A DNA stretch of 64,000 nt from Oscillospiraceae bacterium (GCA_015067975.1 SVLK01000001.1:85513-149512), one strand, 5' to 3'. Numbered from the stretch's first letter, positions 16,223 to 24,273 are shown. A program made the numbers and translations. The notes: generated by a model from the letters alone, not told the origin.

Positions 16223-16546
16223 ATGTTTAATCTTCGCAATGTCGTCATTGACGCCAATGGAACACTGGGTTCCAAGAAACTGCTTGTCGACGTGATCCCC
16301 GTATACGAGTATGTGAACGACAAGCGCACGGACAAGATCCTGGCACACCGCTATGTCATCGCCCTTCCGGAGAGAGCCTTCGAGAAGATCGGTGTCCGTA
16401 TCGATGGTCCGCAGCTGATGGAGAACCCTGATGGCTATGTTGAGGTGATCTTCCACGGACTGGAGCTGGCAGCTTACGAGTCCGGCGGAAAGGTCAACAT
16501 CATCGCTAAGGCCACCGGCATTTCCCAGGCTAATCCCAAACACTGA
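16223..16546 (+). CDS. Conserved replicon-associated protein of unknown function (partner of CRESS-type Rep)
   Basis: 107 aa, MFNLRNVVIDANGTLG ... ATGISQANPKH, start 8 nt after AATGAGG. It is a compact, mixed alpha/beta soluble protein with no Cys and no recognised motif. It lies directly before the stem-loop origin and the HUH Rep gene, in the same direction, so it is probably part of that replicon (for example a copy control or ssDNA-binding accessory). The function is inferred from position only. Confidence 0.6.
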   Translation: MFNLRNVVIDANGTLGSKKLLVDVIPVYEYVNDKRTDKILAHRYVIALPERAFEKIGVRIDGPQLMENPDGYVEVIFHGLELAAYESGGKVNIIAKATGISQANPKH

Positions 16547-16552
16547 CGCGAG

Positions 16553-16659
16553 GGTGAGGGCGACCGGGCCGGGAGAGGATAATTTCCCTCAAGGAAAGTA
16601 TCTCCCGGTTTGGTGAGGCCTCACCCGCTCCCCAGGGGTTAGTATTACCCCTGGGGAGC
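16553..16659. other. CRESS-virus-type origin: stem-loop with TAGTATTAC and iteron-like repeats
   Basis: A perfect 12-bp stem (GCTCCCCAGGGG, 16627-16638, with its complement at 16648-16659) presents the loop TTAGTATTA. The nonanucleotide TAGTATTAC at 16640-16648 is the nick motif used by circovirus-type Reps (cleavage between the seventh and eighth base in that family). Upstream are GGTGAGG at 16553 and a 14-bp palindrome GGTGAGGCCTCACC at 16612-16625, which could be Rep-binding iterons, and a wider inverted pair CCGGGAGA/TCTCCCGG (16569-16576, 16601-16608). The Rep gene starts 31 nt after the stem. Confidence 0.8.
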
Positions 16660-16690
16660 AAGGTAGCAGTAGCAAGAAAGGAGACTTACT

Positions 16691-17041
16691 GTGGCAGAAT
16701 ACGCAAATAACACGCAGTCCAGAAAGTGGCTGCTGACCATCAACAATCCCCAAACCTGTGATCTCAATCAGGAGAAGATCATCGACATTCTGCACCTGTT
16801 TCATCCAACGTATTTCTGTATGGCGGATGAGATTGCGACCACAGGAACATACCATACGCACATCTTCCTTTACTCTACCTCGCCGATACGGTTCGCAACG
16901 GTGAAGAATCGTTTTCCTACGGCACACATTGATAAGCCAATGGGAACGGTGCTGGATAACCGTAATTATATCCGTAAGGAGGGGAAGTGGGCGGAAACAG
17001 CAAAGGCAGAAACACAAGTGGAAGGCACGTTTACCATTTGA
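16691..17041 (+). CDS. CRESS-type rolling-circle Rep endonuclease, truncated before the helicase domain
   Basis: 116 aa, GTG or ATG-proximal start with AAAGGAG upstream. It carries the three HUH endonuclease motifs of circovirus/geminivirus-type Reps: motif I WLLTINNP (about residue 13), motif II YHTHIFLY (HUH, about 54-61) and motif III with catalytic Tyr NYIRKEGKW (about 91-99). Family members are usually about 250-350 aa with a C-terminal superfamily 3 helicase; here the frame stops at VEGTFTI, right after the nuclease. The stop codon is made by the first degenerate unit of the repeat array that follows. The protein could still nick the adjacent origin, but unwinding would need another helicase. 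Confidence 0.8.
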   Translation: MAEYANNTQSRKWLLTINNPQTCDLNQEKIIDILHLFHPTYFCMADEIATTGTYHTHIFLYSTSPIRFATVKNRFPTAHIDKPMGTVLDNRNYIRKEGKWAETAKAETQVEGTFTI

Positions 17042-17312
17042 AGACGAAATATTTTTTGCAACCGTGCATAAAAAAGGCTTTTTCACCGGCTACCACTTGG
17101 GGAGGCAAGTACAAAAAATATCTTTCCGAAATTATGGACAAAACGCCTTTTTCGTCGGCTACCACCTGGAAGCAAAAATATTTTTTGAAACTGCTTATAA
17201 AAAATGCATTCTCACCGGCTACCACTTGGAAGGTAGATTTGATTTTTGAAAAGTTTTTCAAGGAACTACTCCCCAAAACGCTGTTCTCGTCGGCTACCAC
17301 TTGAGGAGGCAG
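17029..17312. repeat. Array of about 60-75 bp repeats truncating rep
   Basis: Four clear copies of CGGCTACCAC-[TC]-TG begin at 17087, 17156, 17216 and 17291; spacings are 69, 60 and 75 bp. Each copy is preceded by an A-rich/T-rich stretch (AAAANGCNTTTTC-like), and a degenerate first copy (TTTACCATTTGAAG) forms the rep stop codon. All spacings are multiples of three, so reading frames run through the array on both strands (for example repeated SATTW on + and QVVADE/QVVAGE on -). I cannot say whether it is coding, an iteron set, or a small spreading repeat. 17313-17500 holds nothing recognisable. Confidence 0.75.
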
Positions 17313-17501
17313 TCGCAAGATATTAGAAAATTTCATCAAATATTTTTGAGAAGACCGTTGATTTTTATCTTTTGAAATTCCGAATCAGTGAAAGGTATTT
17401 CAAAAATCCATAGATAGCGGTACGCGGAAGAGGTTAGAGCAAGATTCTACCACGGTGCCAAAATTCGACTCCTGCTCATTTTCGCCCTTGTGGTGATCTT
17501 G

Positions 17502-17521
17502 TTGGGGAGTGCCTTCCCCAA
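17502..17521. other. Candidate oriT hairpin upstream of mobC
   Basis: TTGGGGA-GTGCCT-TCCCCAA is a 7-bp inverted repeat with a 6-nt loop, followed by ACCCTGCC. It lies 160 bp before mobC, where MOB_P elements normally have oriT, and the hairpin-plus-nick layout fits. The exact nick cannot be placed. Confidence 0.5.
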
Positions 17522-17680
17522 ACCCTGCCGAATGGCTACCGCCGCAAATTTTCCTCTCGCCCCGTTTGGCAATTCTGCCATCTGCGATGTTGTAGGGAGC
17601 AAGAGAAAATTTGAAAAAATTTTACTACCCACCTTGCAAAATCGCCGCCAAAAAGATGATAAGTGAAAGGAGTTTTGCCT

Positions 17681-18079
17681 ATGCCGAAAAAGTACAACAC
17701 GCCGCATCGAAGCGTTGTAGTTAAGACCCGCTTGACCGAGGAAGAACATACTGAGTTTTTGAAACGGTTGAGCCTTTATAACATGAGCCAAGCCGAGTTT
17801 ATCCGGCAAGCAATCGAGGGCGCGACGATCAAACCAATCATCCGATATACGCCCGTAAACGATGAAGTGCTTGCAACACTCGGTAAGCTTATTGCCGAGT
17901 ACGGCAAAATCGGCAGCAACATCAATCAGATAGCGCGGGCGCTGAATGAATGGCGAACCCCTTATCCACAGCTTGCCTCCGAGATAACGGCTGCCGCATC
18001 AGATCTTGCTGCGTTGAAATATGAGGTTTTGAAAAAGGTAGGTGAAATGAATGGCTACGTTCAAACATATCAGCTCTAA
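17681..18079 (+). CDS. mobC: MobC-type relaxosome accessory protein
   Basis: 132 aa; start MPKKYNTPHR after AAAGGAGTTTTGCC. It has a ribbon-helix-helix-like N-terminus (VVVKTRLTEEEHTEFLKRLS, NMSQAEFIRQAI) and the MobC signature IGSNINQIARALNE. In known systems it binds oriT and helps the relaxase access the nick. Its 3' end overlaps the relaxase start by 29 nt, so the two are translationally coupled. Confidence 0.85.
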   Translation: MPKKYNTPHRSVVVKTRLTEEEHTEFLKRLSLYNMSQAEFIRQAIEGATIKPIIRYTPVNDEVLATLGKLIAEYGKIGSNINQIARALNEWRTPYPQLASEITAAASDLAALKYEVLKKVGEMNGYVQTYQL

Positions 18080-19658
18080 AAATGCTGATTACGGCGCAGC
18101 TGAAAAATATTTAACCTTTGCCCATGACGAGTTTTCCATGAAGCCTACGCTTGATGAAAACGGACGGCTCATACCACGCGAGGATTTCAGAATTGCCGCT
18201 TTGAATTGCGGAGAGGAGGACTTCGCGATTGCCTGTATGCGGGCTAACCTCCGCTATGGAAAAAATCAAAAACGCGAAGATGTAAAAAGTCACCATTACA
18301 TCATTTCCTTTGATCCGCGGGACGGCGCAGACAACGGATTGTCTGTTGATCGTGCACAGCAGTTAGGAGAGGAATTTTGCAAAACCCATTTTCGCGGACA
18401 TCAGGCACTTGTCTGCACCCACCCCGACGGCCATAACCACAGCGGCAACATCCATGTTCACATTGTGATCAATTCTCTGCGAATAGAGGAAGTCCCCCTG
18501 CTCCCATACATGGACAGGCCCGCCGATACGCGACAGGGATGTAAGCACCGGTGCACGGACGCGGCTATGGAATATTTCAAATCCGAAGTAATGGAAATGT
18601 GTCACCGCGAAAACCTCTATCAAATTGATCTGCTCCACGGTAGCGCAAACCGCGTTACCGAGCGTGAGTATTGGGCACAGAAAAAGGGGCAAGCCGCACT
18701 TGATAAACGTAATGAAGAAATTACCGCCAGAGGGTTGACACCGCGCACTACAAAATTCGAAACCGACAAGGAGCAGCTGCGGCAGAAGCTGCGGGCCGCA
18801 CTTGATGCTGCCACCACCTTTGGCGAGTTCTCCGATTTGCTTTTACAGCAAGGAATAGCCGTCAAGGAGAGCCGAGGTCGATTATCTTATCTGACTCCGG
18901 ACCGAACCCAGCCAATCACCGCCCGCCGTCTGGGTGATATCTTTGACCGCACCGCCGTACTTGCCCGCTTGGAACGGAACGCACAGGCCAAAAGTACCGG
19001 GAAAATTGCCCCCAAACACAACACAATTGAACGGCTTCATGGAAAGCCGAGTGCAACACAAAATGTCCGGCTACAGCGCACCGTAGATATTGAAACCAAA
19101 CGAGCCGAAGGCAAGGGGATCGGATATGAGAATTGGGCAAAAACCCACAATCTCAAGCAGATGGCGAAAGCCTATCTTATTTACGAAGAATATGGCTTTT
19201 CTTCACAAGATGAACTGGACGCAGCTGTGACCGCCGCCCGGGAAAATCTGCAAAAAAGCACCGCTGAACTCAAATCCTTTGACGCGAAGATCAAGGAACG
19301 AAAAGAACTCCAGGGGTGGCTGCTGAAATATGTAAAAACGAGAGATGTGTACCGCGGTCTGAACTCCGTCGAAAAAGAAAAAGACCGTGATGCCTACAAG
19401 CAAAAACACGAAGCAGACTTCATCATCCACGAAGCCGCACTCCGATATTTCAAACAAAAGGGTATCAACAAGCTTCCTACCTATAAGGCGATACAAGCCG
19501 AAATTGAAATGCTGATCGCAGAGAAAAACGCCGCCTATAACACCTATTGCTCTGACAGAGATCGTTTCAAAGAACTGCAAACCATTCAGCAGAATTTGGC
19601 ACATCTGCGAAATGAGCCTACATCAGAAAAGACCCAAAAGCAGGAACAGATTATTTAA
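18051..19658 (+). CDS. MOB_P-type relaxase
   Basis: 535 aa. The N-terminal relaxase/mobilization nuclease domain (PF03432-like) shows a Tyr-containing start (MATFKHISSKNADYGAAEKY), an acidic/His motif SHHYIISFDP and the three-His metal site HPDGHNHSGNIHVHIVINS. The C-terminal half (about 330-535) is charged and partly coiled-coil. It would cleave oriT and pilot the strand into a recipient, using a co-resident conjugation machine because none is encoded here. It is similar in layout to relaxases of Tn1549-like and mobilizable Firmicute elements. Confidence 0.9.
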   Translation: MATFKHISSKNADYGAAEKYLTFAHDEFSMKPTLDENGRLIPREDFRIAALNCGEEDFAIACMRANLRYGKNQKREDVKSHHYIISFDPRDGADNGLSVDRAQQLGEEFCKTHFRGHQALVCTHPDGHNHSGNIHVHIVINSLRIEEVPLLPYMDRPADTRQGCKHRCTDAAMEYFKSEVMEMCHRENLYQIDLLHGSANRVTEREYWAQKKGQAALDKRNEEITARGLTPRTTKFETDKEQLRQKLRAALDAATTFGEFSDLLLQQGIAVKESRGRLSYLTPDRTQPITARRLGDIFDRTAVLARLERNAQAKSTGKIAPKHNTIERLHGKPSATQNVRLQRTVDIETKRAEGKGIGYENWAKTHNLKQMAKAYLIYEEYGFSSQDELDAAVTAARENLQKSTAELKSFDAKIKERKELQGWLLKYVKTRDVYRGLNSVEKEKDRDAYKQKHEADFIIHEAALRYFKQKGINKLPTYKAIQAEIEMLIAEKNAAYNTYCSDRDRFKELQTIQQNLAHLRNEPTSEKTQKQEQII

Positions 19659-19684
19659 CCGCACCGCAGAAAGGAGCGCAGCCT

Positions 19685-19879
19685 ATGCCACGAATGAGCA
19701 AAAAGAGAAAACAGGAGTGGTCATTCTTTTTAAATGACCGCAACCGCATCACCTATAACCCGCTTTGCCGCAAATGCACCCACGAATGTAAACAGAGTTT
19801 CCGAGCCGTTGTTATTGAATGTCCGCACTACTGTTCCAAGCACTCAAAAACCGGGCGCAGCACAGCGGTTTCAACTTGA
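19685..19879 (+). CDS. Small cysteine-rich element protein
   Basis: 64 aa, MPRMSKKRKQEWSFFLN start 7 nt after AAAGGAG. It has a CxxC pair (CRKCTHEC) plus later Cys/His residues (CPHYCSKH), suggesting a zinc-binding knuckle. Small proteins of this look recur next to relaxase genes of Clostridial conjugative and mobilizable elements; their function is unknown. It sits between the relaxase and the replication genes. Confidence 0.65.
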   Translation: MPRMSKKRKQEWSFFLNDRNRITYNPLCRKCTHECKQSFRAVVIECPHYCSKHSKTGRSTAVST

Positions 19880-19964
19880 CAGAAGGCTGCGCGGAAGGAA
19901 GTGATGCACGATCTACTTCAAAAGAAATACCTCGCTCCCGCTGTTTATCCCCATTCCGCGATTT

Positions 19965-20606
19965 ATGATCACCGGTGAATATTCGATCAACGCCAAGCTT
20001 CTTTATGGGCTGTTGCTCAACCGCACCATGCTTTCGCAAAAATCGGGGTGGGTATCGGAGGATGGAAATGTGTATGTGATTTACACCATCAAGCAAATGG
20101 CCGACGACCTAAACAGGAGTGAGCGAACCGTGAAAATCGCACTGAACGAACTCCAAAATGCAGGCCTAATCACTCGAATCCGACAAGGCTGGAACAGAGC
20201 AAACCGCATTTTCCTGCATTTGCCCGATGGGGTGCAGATTTCTTCACCGCCAGAGGGGAAAAGTTGCCCTATGGAAGTGCAGGAACCTTCACATTGTATA
20301 GGGCAAAAACAGCCTCCAAGTAAGACTGACCAAGAGTATAAAGATATGACTCAGAATGAAGAAGGAGAGCTACGCCGTCTGGGACAGTACCAGAATGTGT
20401 TTCTCTCCAAAAGCCAGCTATCCTCTTTAGCAAGGGACTACCCCTACCAATACGAAAAATACATCAACCGGCTGTCCTCTTATATGGAATCCAACGGTAA
20501 GCAATACACCAGCCATTATGCCACGATATGCAGATGGATCGATGAGGACAGCAGGCTCGCTAAAAACTACGATTCCGAATACACAGACAAAGGAGACTGC
20601 CTATGA
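19965..20606 (+). CDS. RepA_N-type replication initiator (N-terminal frameshift or shortened start)
   Basis: 213 aa from the internal ATG at 19965. The region INAKLLYGLLLNR ... GWVSEDGNVYVIYTIKQMADDLNRSERTVKIALNELQNAGLI is the RepA_N winged-helix initiator domain. The conserved upstream residues (IYFKRNTSLPLFIPIPRF) are present in the same frame from 19911, but that frame has a stop at 19902-19904 and no ATG. The ATG at 19904, behind GGAAG, is one base out of register. This looks like a single-base indel after the start codon. The last bases overlap the dnaC-like gene (ATGA). Function may be impaired or may use an internal start. Confidence 0.75.
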   Translation: MITGEYSINAKLLYGLLLNRTMLSQKSGWVSEDGNVYVIYTIKQMADDLNRSERTVKIALNELQNAGLITRIRQGWNRANRIFLHLPDGVQISSPPEGKSCPMEVQEPSHCIGQKQPPSKTDQEYKDMTQNEEGELRRLGQYQNVFLSKSQLSSLARDYPYQYEKYINRLSSYMESNGKQYTSHYATICRWIDEDSRLAKNYDSEYTDKGDCL

Positions 20607-21415
20607 ATACGGATTACACAAACCCCAAAGATGGTTTGAAATACTGCGGCAAGTGCCACACCCCCAAGGAAGCCTACTTTGCAGAAGGCCATCGCTTTCA
20701 TGGCCTTGACCGTCATCCGACCGATTGTAAATGTGCCGCAGAAGAAAGGGCACGGCATGAGGCTGAAATGCGGGAGTTTAACCGAATCAATCAAATCCAA
20801 CTCCTACGCGCTGAAGCGTTTCGCGATATACCCGCCGCCACATGGCGTTTCGACAACGCCGCAGTTATGACGCCGCAGCTTGCCAAGGCAAAAGAATATG
20901 CAAAGAAATGGGACAGCTTCAACCGAGAGGGGATCGGGTTGCTGATGTTCGGAAATATCGGCACCGGAAAATCTTACGCAGCAGGCTGTATTGCAAACGC
21001 TTTGATCGACCAGATGATCTCCGTCCGCTACATCAGTATGTCTGACGCAGTCAATCGCATGCAGGGTAATTTTGGAGCAGACCGCGATGCCTACCTGAAA
21101 CAGCTTATGCGTCCCGATCTCCTGATTCTCGATGACTTGGGTGCTGAACGAAATACAAGCTACGGAAAGGAACGGGTTTTTGATGTTGTGAATCGCCGTA
21201 TGCTTAGCCGAAAACCTATGATTATCACAACGAATATCGCGCTGTCTGCTATGCAGAAAGCAACCGATCTCGATGACCGACGTATTTATGACCGCGTCCT
21301 CGAGATGTGTGTCCCCGTCCTGTTCAATGGAGAAAATTTCCGAAAAGGAAATGCAGCCGAAAATCTAAAGAAAGCAGCCCGCATTCTGAATAATAACGAA
21401 AATGGAGGAAACTGA
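20603..21415 (+). CDS. DnaC-like helicase loader ATPase
   Basis: 270 aa, overlapping repA by the ATGA tetranucleotide. The N-terminal zinc-like cluster CGKCHTP ... CKC (residues about 15-45) is followed by an AAA+ core with Walker A GNIGTGKS (about 113-120) and Walker B LLILDDLG (about 173-180). Relatives load the replicative helicase at an element origin. Paired with RepA_N it makes a theta-type replication module for the excised circle. It might also supply helicase recruitment to the helicase-less CRESS-type Rep, which is speculation. Confidence 0.85.
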   Translation: MNTDYTNPKDGLKYCGKCHTPKEAYFAEGHRFHGLDRHPTDCKCAAEERARHEAEMREFNRINQIQLLRAEAFRDIPAATWRFDNAAVMTPQLAKAKEYAKKWDSFNREGIGLLMFGNIGTGKSYAAGCIANALIDQMISVRYISMSDAVNRMQGNFGADRDAYLKQLMRPDLLILDDLGAERNTSYGKERVFDVVNRRMLSRKPMIITTNIALSAMQKATDLDDRRIYDRVLEMCVPVLFNGENFRKGNAAENLKKAARILNNNENGGN

Positions 21416-21622
21416 ATGGTAGATGATATCTGCAAAGTCCCTATTCACCTGAAAATGACGCTGACTACCAAGGAGGCAGCAGAGTACAGCAACATCGGCA
21501 TCAACAAAATCGACAGTATGCTCCGTTCTCCGAATTGTCCCTTTGTCCTCTTTGTCGGCACGAAAAAACTCGTCAAACGCAGAGAGTTTGAAGAATATAT
21601 CAGCCAGAAACTCGTGATCTGA
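21416..21622 (+). CDS. xis: Excisionase, Tn916 Xis family
   Basis: 68 aa starting immediately after the dnaC-like stop. MTLTTKEAAEYSNIGINKIDSML and NCPFVLFVGTKKLVKRREFEEYI follow the Tn916 Xis pattern, a winged-helix DNA-binding fold that bends element ends to favour excision. It lies directly upstream of the integrase, as in Tn916-type modules. Confidence 0.85.
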   Translation: MVDDICKVPIHLKMTLTTKEAAEYSNIGINKIDSMLRSPNCPFVLFVGTKKLVKRREFEEYISQKLVI

Positions 21623-21750
21623 TTCAGTCAGAAAAAACGCAAATACTTTGGAGGAAAATTTTTCACAACCGCTTGAGGAAAGGAGCACTCTGTGCTATCA
21701 TTATGGTGTAGCAGTGTGCTCTTTTCCTCCTGCAGGAAAGGAGTTTATCA

Positions 21751-22935
21751 ATGGGAAAGAATCTCAAAGGTAAAGACTGCGGTAAGGGTATCTACCAAAG
21801 AAAGGACGGATTATACAGCGCACGCTTTGTCGATAAGGCAGGCAAGCGACATGAAAAGTATTTCCAGACGCTTCCCGAAGCGCGCAACTGGATTGAAGAA
21901 GCGAAATACGTGGACAAGCACGATGATGTTTTTGTGGCTACCGATACAACGGTTGACCAGTGGTTTGAATTTTGGATTGAAAATATTGTTGGGGACTTAG
22001 CTCCCAATACGCTCCGCAATTACCGCGAGAGATATTTCCGCAACATTCAGCCGGTGATGGGGAAAATGCTGATCGCGAATGTAAAACCGATGCATTGCAA
22101 AAAGGTGTTCATTCAGATGGATGCAGATTATGCAGGAGCTACCATTCGCCAAGCGTACATCACCATGGGAACCATGTTCAAGGCTGCCAAGATGAACGAC
22201 TTGATTGCCAAACATCCAATGGACGGCGTTCGTTTTACAAAGCCCGTTCGTGCCACAAACGATATTAAGTTTCTCACTCGCGAAGACCAGCGCACCTTTC
22301 TTGAAACAGCAAAACGCTCCCACAACTACAATCAATACGCACTTATCCTCGAAACGGGATTGCGTACCGGCGAAATGATCGGCCTGACTTGGGATGCGAT
22401 TGATTTTGAGAAGCGCACGCTTACGGTGAATAAAACATTGGAGTTTCGCCATGCACAACAGTTTTGGCGTGCCGGTCCTCCAAAGACACAGCAAAGTTAT
22501 CGCACCATTCCGCTGACGGATAAGGCATACGAAATCCTCAAGGGGATCTGGGATAACCGCGAGGGCAGGAAGGAATCTCCGCTGCTCTCCGAAACTCTGG
22601 AATACATTGACAGGCGAACCGGTGTTACCTCCAAGCTTGTCATGCGCGACCTTGTTTTCATCAACTGGCGCACTGGTGAACCTGCAAAAAACAGTTCTTA
22701 CGATACCCACCTCTACAAGCTCTGCGACGAAGCAGGCATCAACCGTTTTTGTATGCACGCGTTACGCCATACCTACGCCACACGGGCAATCGAAAGCGGT
22801 ATGCAGCCGAAGGTGCTGCAAAAATTACTGGGACACGCCAGTATTAAAACCACGATGGACCGATACGTTCATGTAACTACCGAGTCCTTGGATCAAGCTG
22901 TCAGGCAATTTCAGCTGAATGGAGTTTTCGCATAA
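21751..22935 (+). CDS. int: Tyrosine recombinase/integrase, Tn916 family
   Basis: 394 aa with AGGAAAGGAG upstream. It has an N-terminal arm-binding domain ([21 protein letters not shown]), a central SAM-like core-binding domain, and a catalytic domain with Arg in [23 protein letters not shown] and the nucleophile in TTMDRYVHV. It catalyses integration and excision of the element. Its stop lies 110 bp from attR, and the arm-type repeat lies between them. The chosen target is the 5' end of ychF. Confidence 0.95.
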   Translation: MGKNLKGKDCGKGIYQRKDGLYSARFVDKAGKRHEKYFQTLPEARNWIEEAKYVDKHDDVFVATDTTVDQWFEFWIENIVGDLAPNTLRNYRERYFRNIQPVMGKMLIANVKPMHCKKVFIQMDADYAGATIRQAYITMGTMFKAAKMNDLIAKHPMDGVRFTKPVRATNDIKFLTREDQRTFLETAKRSHNYNQYALILETGLRTGEMIGLTWDAIDFEKRTLTVNKTLEFRHAQQFWRAGPPKTQQSYRTIPLTDKAYEILKGIWDNREGRKESPLLSETLEYIDRRTGVTSKLVMRDLVFINWRTGEPAKNSSYDTHLYKLCDEAGINRFCMHALRHTYATRAIESGMQPKVLQKLLGHASIKTTMDRYVHVTTESLDQAVRQFQLNGVFA

Positions 22936-22960
22936 AACTCCATATAAATCAATGCGTAAA

Positions 22961-22983
22961 TGGCGTAAAAATGGCGTAGAAGC
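22961..22983. repeat. Integrase arm-type repeat near attR
   Basis: TGGCGTAAAAATGGCGTAGAAGC, tandem TGGCGTA half-sites in the same orientation as the copy at 10808. Confidence 0.55.
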
Positions 22984-23045
22984 CAAAACGCCAAAACGCG
23001 AAAACCCTTGCAAATACAGGAAATATTAAAGGAGAATGATCATAT

Positions 23046-23061
23046 ATGAAACTTGGTATCG
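23046..23061. other. attR: right copy of the attachment core, now the ychF start
   Basis: ATGAAACTTGGTATCG preceded by element-derived AAAGGAG. It encodes the same five residues as the left copy, so integration keeps the YchF protein unchanged. Confidence 0.65.
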
Positions 23062-24119
23062 TGGGTCTGCCCAATGTGGGCAAGAGCACCCTTTTTAATG
23101 CCCTGACCGGCGCTAAGGCAGAGACCGGCGCTTATACCAATGCCGGCGCAAAGCCCAATATGGGCAGCGCCAAGGTGCCTGATGCCCGCTTGGACTGGCT
23201 GGCGGAGTACTACCATCCCAAGAAGTACAGTCCGGCCACCATTGATTTCGTGGACGTGGCCGGTGTGGCCAAGGGCGGCAAAGGCAACGAGGTTTTTCAG
23301 GCTATCCGTCAGACCGATGCGCTGGTGCAGGTGGTGCGCTGCTTCGACGATGAGAATATCTTTCTGGAGCCGGCTGATGCTGCCCGTGATGCCGAGACCT
23401 TCGATCTGGAAATGGTGCTGGCCGATATGGAACTGGTGGAGCGCCGCTTGGAGCGCGCCAAAAAGGCCGCCAAGAGCGGCGATAAGAAGGCTAAGCGCGA
23501 GGTGGAGATGTGCACAGGACTCATTGAACATCTTGGTGACGGAAAGCCTGCCCGTACGTTCCCTTTTACTGAGGAAGATAAGGATATTCTGATTGACGGT
23601 GGACTGATGACGGTCAAGCCTGTCATTTATGCGGCCAATCTCAGCGAGACGGATATGGCCGATTACGCAAATAACGCCAATTTCATCGCACTTAAGGAAC
23701 TGGCTGAAGCACAGGGGGCCGCCGTGCTGCCTGTGGCCGCCAAGTTTGAAGAGGATATCGCTGAGATGGATGCCGAAGAGGCAGCTATGTTCATGGAGGA
23801 TTTGGGCCTCACCGAAACGGGCCTTGCCCGTTTGATCACTACCAGCTACGATCTGCTGGGTTATATCTCCTTCCTGACTGCCGGCGAAGATGACGTCCAC
23901 GCATGGACCATCGTCCGTGGCACCAAGGCACCTCGCGCTGCCGGTAAGATCCACTCCGACATTGAACGCGGCTTCATTCGTGCCGAAGTGATTGCCTTTG
24001 AGGACCTCAAGGCCTGCGGAACTATGGCAGCTGCCAAGGAGAAGGGGCTCTTCCGTCTGGAGGGCAAGGACTATGTGATGAAGGATGGCGATATCACCAA
24101 CTTCCGTTTCAATGTGTAA
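23046..24119 (+). CDS. ychF: Redox-regulated ATPase YchF (Obg family)
   Basis: 357 aa, the normal size. P-loop GLPNVGKST at residues 7-15; the family is Obg-like but has lost the GTP-specific NKxD and prefers ATP. The C-terminal TGS domain ends MKDGDITNFRFNV. It associates with ribosomes and stress responses in bacteria. The first codons and the ribosome site come from the mobile element end; no strong promoter is visible between int and ychF, so expression may depend on read-through or on a weak element promoter. Confidence 0.95.
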   Translation: MKLGIVGLPNVGKSTLFNALTGAKAETGAYTNAGAKPNMGSAKVPDARLDWLAEYYHPKKYSPATIDFVDVAGVAKGGKGNEVFQAIRQTDALVQVVRCFDDENIFLEPADAARDAETFDLEMVLADMELVERRLERAKKAAKSGDKKAKREVEMCTGLIEHLGDGKPARTFPFTEEDKDILIDGGLMTVKPVIYAANLSETDMADYANNANFIALKELAEAQGAAVLPVAAKFEEDIAEMDAEEAAMFMEDLGLTETGLARLITTSYDLLGYISFLTAGEDDVHAWTIVRGTKAPRAAGKIHSDIERGFIRAEVIAFEDLKACGTMAAAKEKGLFRLEGKDYVMKDGDITNFRFNV

Positions 24120-24125
24120 TGTGCA

Positions 24126-24170
24126 GACATAAACAGGCGTGCCGCATTGTGCGGCACGCCTGTTTATGTC
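24126..24170 (+). terminator. Hairpin after ychF
   Basis: 20-bp perfect inverted repeat beginning GACATAAACAGGCGTGCCGC with a 5-nt loop, 6 nt after the stop; no T tract. Confidence 0.65.
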
Positions 24171-24244
24171 AAAGCTTGGCACAAATGACAAAAATGGAGA
24201 TGAACGGTGACCTTTTTCGGCAAAAACGACGGAACAAATTCAAC

Positions 24245-24273
24245 TTGCTAAACTGCTAAAAACGTGTTATCAT
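24245..24273 (+). promoter_or_regulatory. Promoter of APC permease
   Basis: TTGCTA, 17-bp spacer, TATCAT; 50 bp upstream of the ATG. Confidence 0.6.

Larger units (their letters stand above)
10664..23061. mobile_element. Integrative mobilizable element inserted at the ychF start codon
   Basis: A 12.4-kb segment bounded by two copies of ATGAAA-[TC]-T-[AT]-GGTATCG. It contains a tyrosine integrase and excisionase at the right end, MobC and relaxase, two replication modules, small regulatory ORFs and a PucR/AtoE cargo pair. No type IV secretion genes are present, so it would depend on a helper for transfer. Integrase-arm-like repeats (TGGYGTAAAAATGGYGTAGAAGC) occur near both ends. Boundaries are inferred from the duplicated ychF 5' codons. 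Confidence 0.75.

Noticed and set aside
17029-17312. Repeat array considered as a CRISPR
   Set aside because: Units diverge, only a 13-bp block is conserved, the intervening segments are similar rather than unique, and no cas genes exist nearby.
10664-23061. Element considered as a self-transmissible Tn916/Tn1549 ICE
   Set aside because: Only mobilization, replication and integration genes are present; no VirB4, VirD4/TcpA or other secretion components.
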